Below, piece by piece: positions 1 through 6,620 of a stretch of DNA of 15,719 nucleotides. Position 1 is the first letter of the stretch; each line of letters starts with the position of its first letter. Source of the stretch: an uncultured Bacillota bacterium (lineage in GTDB: Bacteria; Bacillota_I; Bacilli_A; Izemoplasmatales; UBA1188); assembly GCA_937907585.1 (NCBI GenBank), contig CALCVH010000115.1:1-15719 (forward strand), in the 5' to 3' direction. The position numbers were made by a program, and so were the translations under genes. The notes beneath the pieces were generated by a model. That model made no database searches, was not told the origin of the DNA, and saw only the letters and a program-made list of their open reading frames with translations.

Positions 1-42
1 ATAATAATGTGATATAATCACAAAAAATACAATTGAAGATGA

Positions 43-81
43 AAACGCAACGCGCTAATTATTTTGTTGCGTTTACTTTTT
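43..81 (+). terminator. Probable intrinsic terminator of an upstream gene
   Basis: A perfect 9-bp inverted repeat, AAACGCAAC at 43-51 and GTTGCGTTT at 66-74, encloses a 14-base loop and is followed by a T-rich tail at 77-81. No reading frame of useful length is open in 1-42, so the upstream gene ends before or at the window edge. In Bacillus the neighbour of rny is recA. That is a guess here, since no recA sequence is visible. The long loop and short T-run make this a moderate rather than strong terminator. Confidence 0.5.
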
Positions 82-117
82 CAATTAAGGTTCATTAAAA
101 GATTACTTACTTTTCTC

Positions 118-146
118 TTTACCTTTGTTATCATAAATGATAAAAT
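118..146 (+). promoter_or_regulatory. Candidate sigma-A promoter of rny
   Basis: TTTACC at 118-123 (4 of 6 to TTGACA) and TAAAAT at 141-146 (5 of 6 to TATAAT) are separated by exactly 17 bases. Transcription would start near 153 and leave a leader of about 40 bases before the rny start. A perfect inverted repeat, TTATCA at 128-133 and TGATAA at 138-143, lies in the spacer and overlaps the -10 box, so it could be a repressor operator. The promoter follows directly from a terminator, which supports it. Confidence 0.5.
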
Positions 147-192
147 AAACAAGGTACGAAAATAAATAAACTTAATATATATTGGAGGCATA

Positions 193-1809
193 ATGAATTT
201 ATTATTATTTATCGCTTCCAGTTTACATAATGTTTTATTAGCAGATGTATCTTTAGGAGTATTTATTCCTGTATTAGTTATCGCGCTAATCGCAGGTATT
301 GGCGGAGGATTTTTCTTAAGAGTTAAAATCTATGAAAAGTCTATAAAAGAAACCAATGAAAAGATTGAAAAAATGCTTGATGATGCATCAAAAGAAGCGG
401 AACAACTCAAGAAAGATAAAATTATTGAAACAAAACAAGAAACATATAAGTTAATGTCTGAATGCAATAATGATATTAAAGAGAGAAAATCTGCAATTAA
501 GGCTCAAGAAGATAAACTTCAACAGCGTGAAAATTCTCTAGACAATAGATCTAACAATCTAGATAAAAGAGAAGAAAATTTAGACAGAAAAGAACAATCT
601 ATTGATGATCGTAAAGCTGCTCTAGAAGAAAAACATAATAAACTGGACGCAATCATTAAAGGACAAGAAGATAAACTATATGAAATTTCACAATATAGTT
701 TAGAAGAAGCAAGATCTGTTATTTTAAATAAGACAGAAGAAGAAATGAAGAGCGAAATTGCTCAATATATCAGAGATGAAGAAGATAAAGCTAGAGAAAT
801 AGCTGAAAAGAAATCAAAAGATATATTAGCTGCTGCTATTCAAAAATATGCACAGGATGTTACAAATGAACGTACTGTGTCTGTAGTTCAATTACCTAGT
901 GATGAAATGAAAGGTAGAATCATCGGTCGTGAAGGTAGAAATATTCGTACTATTGAATCCTTAACCGGAGTTGACCTAATTGTCGATGATACACCTGAAT
1001 CAATCGTATTAAGCTGTTTTGATCCTGTTCGTAGAGAAGTCGCAAGAAGAGCTATATCATATCTAGTTGAAGATGGACGTATTCACCCAGCTAGAATTGA
1101 AGAAATGGTTGAAAGAAGCCGTGCTGAAGTTAACCAATTCATTAGAGAATGTGGTGATAAAGCAATATTTGAAGTTGGTGTTGGTAAGATGCACCCTGAT
1201 CTAGTTAAAATATTAGGTAGATTACAATTCAGAACATCTTATGGACAAAACGTATTACAACATTCAATTGAAGTTGCTTTCTTCGCAGGCAAGATGGCCG
1301 CAGAACTTGGTGAAGACGAAACATTAGCTAAACGTGCTGGATTGCTTCACGATATTGGTAAAGCAATTGACCACGAAGTAGAAGGTAGCCACGTTGAACT
1401 TGGTGCTTCACTCGCTAAAAAATATAAAGAAAACCCAGTTGTTATCAACGCAATTGAATCACATCATGGCGATGTACCAGCTGATAACGTTATCTCTTGT
1501 TTAGTACAAGCTGCTGATGCGTTAAGTGCCGCTAGACCTGGCGCAAGAAGTGAATCACTTGAAAACTATATCAACCGTCTTGAATCACTTGAAGGAATCG
1601 CAAACAACGTTAAAGGCGTTGATAACTCATACGCAATTCAAGCAGGTAGAGAAATTAGAATTCTTGTTAAACCTGATGAAGTATCAGATGATGATATTAC
1701 ATTAATCGCAAGAGACGTTAAGAATCAAATCGAAGAGAACTTAACATACCCTGGAACTATCAAAGTAACTGTAGTAAGAGAAAAGAGAGTTCAAGAAATA
1801 GCGAAATAA
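193..1809 (+). CDS. rny: Ribonuclease Y, membrane-anchored mRNA endonuclease
   Basis: RNase Y starts mRNA decay in Firmicutes by cutting single-stranded, AU-rich regions at the inner face of the membrane. The 538-residue product shows the full family layout. There is a hydrophobic N-terminus with the main membrane segment at about 21-42. A long charged coiled coil rich in K, E, D and Q runs from about 45 to 215. A KH RNA-binding domain has its GREG loop at 245-248. An HD phosphohydrolase domain carries H357, the H386-D387 pair, H424 and D442 as expected metal ligands. The length is slightly above the usual 520 or so, because a second short hydrophobic stretch (2-17) precedes the anchor. The ATG at 193 is fixed by GGAGG at 184-188. 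Codons are less AT-rich than those of later genes, as in a well-expressed housekeeping gene. miaB follows after 47 bases, and a RicA-like gene, whose Bacillus counterpart works with RNase Y, lies just beyond. Confidence 0.97.
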   Translation: MNLLLFIASSLHNVLLADVSLGVFIPVLVIALIAGIGGGFFLRVKIYEKSIKETNEKIEKMLDDASKEAEQLKKDKIIETKQETYKLMSECNNDIKERKSAIKAQEDKLQQRENSLDNRSNNLDKREENLDRKEQSIDDRKAALEEKHNKLDAIIKGQEDKLYEISQYSLEEARSVILNKTEEEMKSEIAQYIRDEEDKAREIAEKKSKDILAAAIQKYAQDVTNERTVSVVQLPSDEMKGRIIGREGRNIRTIESLTGVDLIVDDTPESIVLSCFDPVRREVARRAISYLVEDGRIHPARIEEMVERSRAEVNQFIRECGDKAIFEVGVGKMHPDLVKILGRLQFRTSYGQNVLQHSIEVAFFAGKMAAELGEDETLAKRAGLLHDIGKAIDHEVEGSHVELGASLAKKYKENPVVINAIESHHGDVPADNVISCLVQAADALSAARPGARSESLENYINRLESLEGIANNVKGVDNSYAIQAGREIRILVKPDEVSDDDITLIARDVKNQIEENLTYPGTIKVTVVREKRVQEIAK

Positions 1810-1813
1810 TATT

Positions 1814-1840
1814 TAAATGCGAGGCAAGCCCTCGCATTTA
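1814..1840 (+). promoter_or_regulatory. Perfect 11-bp mRNA hairpin between rny and miaB
   Basis: TAAATGCGAGG at 1814-1824 pairs perfectly with CCTCGCATTTA at 1830-1840 around the loop CAAGC. It begins five bases after the rny stop codon. No T-run follows, because the next bases read TAAACTTGGAGG and already include the miaB ribosome binding site at 1848-1852. A full stop of transcription is therefore unlikely. It may be a partial terminator, a 3'-end stabiliser for processed rny mRNA, or an RNA processing site. The structure is certain, its role is not. Confidence 0.7.
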
Positions 1841-1856
1841 TAAACTTGGAGGTTTT

Positions 1857-3296
1857 ATGAAACCAGTAGTTATCAATTCCCCTGATCAAACTAAAGAAAG
1901 AAAAAGATTAGATAAAGATAATCACTTTATTGATTATGTGGAAAACAACAAATTTAAAGATTTAGGAAAAGATAAGAAATATTATCTATATACATATGGC
2001 TGTCAAGAAAACGAATCTGATTCTGAAAAGATAAGAGGACTTATGGAAAGCATGTCTTTTTCTAAATGCGATAATTTGGATGAAACAGATGTTATCCTAA
2101 TGAATACCTGCGCTATTAGAAAAAACGCTGAGGACAAGGTTTTTGGTGAATTAGGACGCTTAAAACAACTAAAGAGAAAAAAACCAGAACTTATTGTTGG
2201 TCTTGGTGGCTGTATGGCACAAGAAGAATCTGTAGTAAATAAAATATTAACCAAATATCAAAATGTAGATTTTGTCTTTGGTACACATAATTTACATAAT
2301 CTTCCTAACTTAATCGCAAGAGTTATGGAAAATAAAGAAAGAGTTGTTGATGTTTTATCTTATGAGGGTTCTGTAGTTGAAAACGTTCCACTTGTTCGTG
2401 AATCTAATATTAAAGCCTGGATTCCAATTATGTATGGATGTGATGAGTTCTGTACATATTGCATAGTTCCTTACACAAGAGGAAAAGAAAGATCAAGACT
2501 TCCTGAAAACATCATTAAAGAAGCGACTGATCTCGCAAATCAAGGATATAAAGAAATTACTCTTCTTGGACAAAACGTTAATGCATATGGAAAAGACTTC
2601 ACTGATAGAACATATGATTTTGCGGATTTGCTTAATGATTTAGCTAAGATTAATATCCCTAGAATAAGATTCACCACAAACAACCCAAAAGACTTTGATG
2701 ATAGACAGATTGAAGCTGTAAAGAACGCAAAGAATATAATGAACGCAATTCACCTTCCTGTTCAATCTGGATCAAATAAAGTCTTAAAGAAAATGAACAG
2801 AAAATATTCTAAAGAATCTTATATAGAATTAGTTGATAAACTTTATAAAGCTATTCCAGATGTAAGTATTACAACCGATATCATTGTCGCATTCCCTTAT
2901 GAAGATGATAATGACTTTAATGAGACTTTAGATCTTGTTAAAAGATGTAAATTCGAAGGAGCTTTCACATTCATATTCTCAAAAAGAGAAGGCACTCCTG
3001 CAGCTAAATATGTTGATGAAAACATCACTGAAGAAATAGCTTATCAAAGACTTTATAAACTTAATGAAGTTGTGAATGAAGGATACAAAAATGGTATGAT
3101 GAGATTCCTTAATAAAACTGTAAAAGTACTAATTGAAGGAAGATCAAAAAATCAAAAGAATGTTTTGATGGGTTACACTGAAAACAATAAATTAGTAAAT
3201 GTTTTAGGTGATGAAAAATACATTGGTCAAATAGTAGATGTAAAGATTACAGACGCTAAGACATGGAGCTTAGATGGAGAAATTGTTAACGAATAA
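1857..3296 (+). CDS. miaB: tRNA-2-methylthio-N6-dimethylallyladenosine synthase MiaB
   Basis: MiaB is a radical-SAM enzyme with two [4Fe-4S] clusters. It adds a methylthio group to i6A at position 37 of tRNAs reading UNN codons, giving ms2i6A. The 479-residue product has the N-terminal methylthiotransferase domain with cluster ligands C49 (in YGCQENE), C85 (in NTCAIR) and C119 (in GGCMAQ). The radical-SAM triad CX3CX2C is C195, C199 and C202, followed by IVPYTRGKERSR. A C-terminal TRAM domain spans about 415-477. The N-terminal 40 residues are a charged extension common in Firmicutes MiaB. The start ATG has GGAGG at 1848-1852 with four bases between. The gene ends inside the next reading frame with a 23-base overlap. 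MiaA, which makes the i6A substrate, is encoded about 1.7 kb downstream. Confidence 0.97.
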   Translation: MKPVVINSPDQTKERKRLDKDNHFIDYVENNKFKDLGKDKKYYLYTYGCQENESDSEKIRGLMESMSFSKCDNLDETDVILMNTCAIRKNAEDKVFGELGRLKQLKRKKPELIVGLGGCMAQEESVVNKILTKYQNVDFVFGTHNLHNLPNLIARVMENKERVVDVLSYEGSVVENVPLVRESNIKAWIPIMYGCDEFCTYCIVPYTRGKERSRLPENIIKEATDLANQGYKEITLLGQNVNAYGKDFTDRTYDFADLLNDLAKINIPRIRFTTNNPKDFDDRQIEAVKNAKNIMNAIHLPVQSGSNKVLKKMNRKYSKESYIELVDKLYKAIPDVSITTDIIVAFPYEDDNDFNETLDLVKRCKFEGAFTFIFSKREGTPAAKYVDENITEEIAYQRLYKLNEVVNEGYKNGMMRFLNKTVKVLIEGRSKNQKNVLMGYTENNKLVNVLGDEKYIGQIVDVKITDAKTWSLDGEIVNE

Positions 3297-3513
3297 GTTA
3301 GATGAATTAACTAAGGAAATTGAGTCTTTAGAAGATGTGCAAAAACTAAAGCTTCTAACAAAAAAAGTGATAGATAAATACTCTACTCCAACTAACATTA
3401 AGAAACATAAAGATGATTATCTTGTTCAAGAATTCTTTAATACTTTAGCTGAAGTAGAAAACCTATCAATTCTATTAAGTGATGTATTTTTGAAGGAACT
3501 AGAGATAAAGTAA
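3274..3513 (+). CDS. Short YlbF/YmcA-family (RicA-like) protein
   Basis: This 79-residue, highly charged helical protein overlaps the miaB end by 23 bases. It starts at an ATG preceded by GGAG at 3265-3268, so it is translationally coupled to miaB. Its C-terminal half, around VQEFFNTLAEVENLSILLSD (residues 50-69), resembles the conserved core of B. subtilis RicA (YmcA), which reads VIQEF...EVNDLLQLV. RicA also lies directly after miaB in Bacillus. RicA, RicF and RicT form a complex that directs RNase Y to certain operon transcripts, and rny lies two genes upstream here. The protein is shorter than the usual 110-145 residues, the N-terminal helical part being reduced, and it has no cysteine. 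Assignment rests on position plus a short, remembered similarity, so the family call is moderate and the function inferred. An intrinsic terminator overlaps its stop codon. Confidence 0.65.
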   Translation: MEKLLTNKLDELTKEIESLEDVQKLKLLTKKVIDKYSTPTNIKKHKDDYLVQEFFNTLAEVENLSILLSDVFLKELEIK

Positions 3514-3560
3514 TAGCTCGATAATTGCGAAATATAGCGGTTTTCGAGCTATTTTTATTT
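3512..3560 (+). terminator. Strong intrinsic terminator after the rny-miaB-ricA-like unit
   Basis: AATAGCTCGA at 3512-3521 pairs perfectly with TCGAGCTATT at 3544-3553. A second inner helix, AATTGC at 3523-3528 with GCGGTT at 3537-3542 including two G-U pairs, extends the stem. A long T-rich tract follows from 3552 onward. The stem begins inside the stop codon of the ricA-like gene. Together with the fresh promoter immediately downstream, it marks a transcription unit boundary. Confidence 0.92.
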
Positions 3561-3565
3561 TTTTA

Positions 3566-3594
3566 TTGAAATATTATTGATAGAAATATATAAT
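3566..3594 (+). promoter_or_regulatory. Near-consensus sigma-A promoter
   Basis: TTGAAA at 3566-3571 and a perfect TATAAT at 3589-3594 are spaced by 17 bases. Transcription would begin around 3601, giving a leader of only about 16 bases that carries the AGAAGG ribosome binding site at 3603-3608. The -35 box sits in the tail of the preceding terminator. It probably drives the acidic membrane protein gene and, by read-through, miaA and the nitroreductase. Confidence 0.85.
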
Positions 3595-3616
3595 ATTTTT
3601 AGAGAAGGTGTACACA

Positions 3617-4972
3617 GTGGACTTCAAAACGAACGAAGAAATGTTAGATGAAGCACTAAAATATAGCGAAATTAGGGCAGATTCTATCGTTAAGGTATTC
3701 AGAGACAATCATATATATTTTCCAGACTTTGTTTATAAGTTTTTATTGTTAAACTGTTTTAAAAAACATATCTTTAACGACGCTTATATGCAACTATATT
3801 CTGATGAATTTAAATATAAACTTCGTTCATATAATTTCTTTTCTATTCATCTATTAAGAAAGACTATTGAAGATTATAATATCGATGTTAAATCTAGTGA
3901 ATTCAAAAATTTATTCTTTAGATTCTATTTAAAAAATGAAAAGAAATTTAAGAAGTCTATTATATTAAGCACTTCTTTAAATGAACTAATTGAAGATAAA
4001 AATAGTGATGAAACTATCTATGATTGTTTAAAATCTTTTGATGATTTATTCTATACTCCAAAAGGATATTTAGATGGTATATCTTTATCTATTTTAAAAG
4101 AATCAATCATCGCTACATATTCTCTTCCTTATCTAAAAGATTTAGGAAGTAAATATGGAGTCAATGTTCCAAAAAGAATTAATAAATCTGAACTCTTAGA
4201 TTTAGTTTCTACTAGATTCCAATTGACTGATGAAGAAAGATCTACTATTGAATCAAAATCAATTACTGAGATTATTTCATTCTCAAAAAAGAAAGGGTTT
4301 AAAGTATCTTCTGATCTTAAAAAATCAGATATGGTTGAATACATCATTTTCAAACTTAATAAATATAATGAAGAAGTAGAAAAAGATTTATATAACTATG
4401 ATATCTTAGTTGAATCTGATTTAATTGAGAATAAGATTGAACAAGATAATCTTGAACAAACAGATCAAGCTATTCCTACATCTGAAGTCATGGTTGAAAA
4501 TGAAATGGATGATGAAGATGTTAAAGTAGATGAAAATGTAGAACCTCAAGACGAAACTGAAACAGAACCAGAAGAAGTTATAGATGAACCTACTGAATCA
4601 AATGAAGAAAAAGAATTAGATTCTACTGAGAATGTAGATGAACCTACTAATGAGAATGATAATGATCAAGAATCTCTAGCTCAGGAGGATACAACGACTG
4701 AAGAAGTTGAAACTTCGCCTGAAGAAGCTACTATTGATGAAGAAGAATCAGAACCATCAAAAGAAGAAACAGAATCTGAACAAGAAGATTTGTCTCAACC
4801 TGATATTTATTATGATCAGACGGTAGATGAAGAAATAAAAAATATCATTAAAAAATATTATGCGAAGAAACTTAAAAAAGACACTTGGCTTAGAATTGCG
4901 GTAATAGCGGTATTTATCTTGGTTGTAGTTATGTTAATCTACTTTGCGCTTAAATATTATAAAGTATTTTAA
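3617..4972 (+). CDS. Tail-anchored acidic protein with two SAP/Rho-N-like modules (unknown function)
   Basis: I do not recognise this family. A GTG at 3608 also opens the frame, but it lies within the AGAAGG ribosome binding site (3603-3608). The GTG at 3617, eight bases after that site, is the better start and gives 451 residues. The N-terminal 165 or so residues are helical, rich in F, Y and K. Two helix-turn-helix-like modules follow at about 169-200 (YGVNVPKRINKSELLDLVS) and 215-250 (KGFKVSSDLKKSDMVEYII). They share the spacing 'G-x-V, K-S-E/D, hydrophobic helix' seen in SAP or Rho N-terminal domains, which often contact nucleic acid. Residues about 271-397 are a low-complexity D/E/T/S-rich segment with repeated DEPTE-like units. 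A single hydrophobic helix at about 425-446 ends the protein, so the bulk is probably cytoplasmic and held at the membrane by its tail. There is no signal peptide. It lies between ricA-like and miaA, where Bacillus has mutS-mutL. Confidence 0.85.
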   Translation: MDFKTNEEMLDEALKYSEIRADSIVKVFRDNHIYFPDFVYKFLLLNCFKKHIFNDAYMQLYSDEFKYKLRSYNFFSIHLLRKTIEDYNIDVKSSEFKNLFFRFYLKNEKKFKKSIILSTSLNELIEDKNSDETIYDCLKSFDDLFYTPKGYLDGISLSILKESIIATYSLPYLKDLGSKYGVNVPKRINKSELLDLVSTRFQLTDEERSTIESKSITEIISFSKKKGFKVSSDLKKSDMVEYIIFKLNKYNEEVEKDLYNYDILVESDLIENKIEQDNLEQTDQAIPTSEVMVENEMDDEDVKVDENVEPQDETETEPEEVIDEPTESNEEKELDSTENVDEPTNENDNDQESLAQEDTTTEEVETSPEEATIDEEESEPSKEETESEQEDLSQPDIYYDQTVDEEIKNIIKKYYAKKLKKDTWLRIAVIAVFILVVVMLIYFALKYYKVF

Positions 4973-5005
4973 ATAAAGGAAGGGATAGTCAAATATCCCT
5001 TTATT
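4972..5005 (+). promoter_or_regulatory. Hairpin abutting the miaA start codon
   Basis: GGGATA at 4982-4987 pairs with TATCCC at 4994-4999 around GTCAAA. AATAAA at 4972-4977 can add an outer helix with TTTATT at 5000-5005. The element starts within the stop codon of the upstream gene and ends one base before the first ATG of miaA. It contains the only Shine-Dalgarno-like run, AAAGGAAGGG (4975-4984), which is 21 bases or more from either possible start unless the hairpin brings it closer. It could act as a weak terminator or in control of miaA translation. Confidence 0.55.
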
Positions 5006-5872
5006 ATGTTTATGAAGAAAATTGTTTTAATTGTTGGACCTACTGGTGTAGGCAAAACCAGTTTATCCATTAAACTCGCAAAACATTATAATACTGAACT
5101 AATTAGTGGTGACTCTGTTCAAGTTTACCGTTCTTTAGATATAGGATCAGGTAAAGTTACTGAAAAAGAAAAAGAAGGAATTAAACATTATCTAATTGAT
5201 ATATTAGATCCAACTCAAGATTATAGTGTTAGTGATTTTCAGAAAGCATCTAGAGAAATAATAGATAATATGAATACACTTCCTATATTAGTTGGTGGGA
5301 CTGGTTATTATTTAAGAGCGTGCTTATATAATTATGAGTTCACTTCTAATAAAAGAACTGATAAATATAATAATCTAACTAATGAAGAACTATATAATAG
5401 ATTGTTAGAATTAAAAGATTCTAATATTCCAAATATAAATAATAGGATTAGATTATTAAGACATTTAGAAATATTAGAATCTAATGACGAACCAACTAAA
5501 AAAGATGAACCATTATATGATTTTCTAATTATAGGTCTTACATGTGATAGAGATATTCTATACGATAGAATAAATAGTAGAGTTGATGAGATGATTAAAA
5601 ATGGTCTTTTAGAAGAAGTAAAATCATTATATGATAAAGGAATTCATTCTAAAGCAGTCAACTCTATAGGATATAAAGAACTATATGATTATTTTGATAA
5701 TTTAACCACATATGATGAAGCTGTTAATTTAATTAAACAACATTCTAGAAATTTTGCGAAAAGACAGATGACATGGTTTAAAAATCAAATGGAAACACAT
5801 TGGATCGATGTTGTTAAAGAGGATCCGTATCAAAAATCAATTGAATTAATTAATGCATTTCTAGGAGAATAG
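5006..5872 (+). CDS. miaA: tRNA dimethylallyltransferase MiaA
   Basis: MiaA transfers the dimethylallyl group from DMAPP to N6 of A37 in tRNAs reading UNN codons, making the i6A that MiaB then methylthiolates. The product is 288 residues from the ATG at 5006, or 286 from a second ATG at 5012. MKKIVLIVGPT... is the more typical family start. Motifs include the P-loop GPTGVGKT (11-18), GDSVQVYRSLDIGSGK with the catalytic-type D36, HYLIDILDP, and VGGTGYYLRA near 95-104. The C-terminal tRNA-binding stretch contains NSIGYKEL and RNFAKRQMTWFKNQ. Length is a little under the usual 300 or so. Neither start has a normally spaced ribosome binding site, and a hairpin lies immediately upstream. The stop TAG is one base before the nitroreductase ATG, so the two genes are probably coupled. 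Confidence 0.96.
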   Translation: MFMKKIVLIVGPTGVGKTSLSIKLAKHYNTELISGDSVQVYRSLDIGSGKVTEKEKEGIKHYLIDILDPTQDYSVSDFQKASREIIDNMNTLPILVGGTGYYLRACLYNYEFTSNKRTDKYNNLTNEELYNRLLELKDSNIPNINNRIRLLRHLEILESNDEPTKKDEPLYDFLIIGLTCDRDILYDRINSRVDEMIKNGLLEEVKSLYDKGIHSKAVNSIGYKELYDYFDNLTTYDEAVNLIKQHSRNFAKRQMTWFKNQMETHWIDVVKEDPYQKSIELINAFLGE

Positions 5873-5873
5873 T

Positions 5874-6524
5874 ATGGAAATATTAGAAATAATGGAAAAA
5901 AGGCATAGCGTTAGACAATATACTGATAAAAAAATAGAAGATGATAAAAGATTAATCATTGATCAAATGATCAATGACTTGAACAGTGAAACTGATTTAA
6001 ATATTCAAGTCTTTTATGATGAACCAAACTGTTTTAATTCATTTATGGCTCATTATGGAAAATTTAAAAACGTTAATAACTATATAAGCTTTGTAGGAAA
6101 AAAGGATAATGAATTAGAAGAAAAGATAGGTTATTATGGTGAAAGATTAGTTTTATCATTAACTGAAATGGGGATTCAATCTTGTTGGGTTAAATTAACT
6201 CATGGTAAATCTAAAGCGGTACTAACAAAAGAAGAGAAAGAAGTCATCATTATAGCGTTTGGATATGGAGAAACTGAAGGTAGACCTCATAAATCTAAAT
6301 CTATGGCTGATTTATGTAATTATTCTTTAGAACTTCCTGATTGGTTTATTAACGGAATGAAAGGAGCGATGTTAGCTCCAACCGCAATCAACCAGCAAAA
6401 ATTCTATTTTACATATAAAGATGATGAAGCAATCCTTAAAATGAAAAAAGGCCCTTGTTCAAATATAAATAAAGGCATAGTTAGACTTCATTTTGACTTA
6501 GCTTCATCAAGAAGATGTGAATAA
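5874..6524 (+). CDS. Nitroreductase-family protein, TM1586 type
   Basis: This 216-residue protein belongs to the flavin-dependent nitroreductase fold, in the subgroup named after Thermotoga TM1586. The physiological substrate of such proteins is usually unknown. The N-terminal motif MEKRHSVRQY (7-16) is the phosphate-contacting arginine region of the FMN site. Residues 59-160 carry the two-lobed core with SLTEMGIQSCWV. APTAINQQKFYF (168-179) corresponds to the conserved 'PSA.N.QP..F' flavin-site motif of the family. The end, GIVRLHFDLASSRRCE, stops soon after the usual final 'G-I-V-x-x-H-F' strand, so the tail is short but the fold looks complete. AGGAG at 5862-5866 precedes the ATG, which follows the miaA stop by one base. 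It is probably cotranscribed with miaA and cytoplasmic. No clear terminator follows. Confidence 0.85.
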   Translation: MEILEIMEKRHSVRQYTDKKIEDDKRLIIDQMINDLNSETDLNIQVFYDEPNCFNSFMAHYGKFKNVNNYISFVGKKDNELEEKIGYYGERLVLSLTEMGIQSCWVKLTHGKSKAVLTKEEKEVIIIAFGYGETEGRPHKSKSMADLCNYSLELPDWFINGMKGAMLAPTAINQQKFYFTYKDDEAILKMKKGPCSNINKGIVRLHFDLASSRRCE

Positions 6525-6561
6525 TAAATCTTTATAAAACTTGTTATTTTCTTAAAATCTG

Positions 6562-6590
6562 TTTTCATAGAAATTATTATATGTTATAAT
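6562..6590 (+). promoter_or_regulatory. Promoter of the Fic-like/MNT-RHS cassette
   Basis: TTTTCA at 6562-6567 (4 of 6 to TTGACA) is 17 bases from a perfect TATAAT at 6585-6590. The -10 box is preceded by TGT, giving an extended -10 element that can offset a weak -35. Transcription should start near 6597, with GGAGG at 6610-6614 in a very short leader. No other good promoter is seen before the RHS gene, so the three accessory genes probably form one transcript from here. Confidence 0.75.
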
Positions 6591-6620
6591 CCAATCAAGA
6601 ATAGCAATTGGAGGCACATA

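Noticed and set aside
9..21. Palindrome GTGAT-ATA-ATCAC containing TATAAT at the window start
   Set aside because: The region where a -35 box would lie is outside the window, and a probable terminator follows at 43. It could equally be the tail of the previous gene's untranslated region.
2003..2254. Minus-strand frame opposite miaB
   Set aside because: It is antisense to the conserved cysteine-containing MiaB domain and has no support of its own.
4129..4353. Minus-strand frame opposite the acidic membrane protein gene
   Set aside because: It is a shadow with no start signal or recognisable content.
6480..6560. Frameshift or truncation at the nitroreductase C-terminus
   Set aside because: The ending is short, but downstream frames show no continuation of the family's tail, and the core fold is complete.
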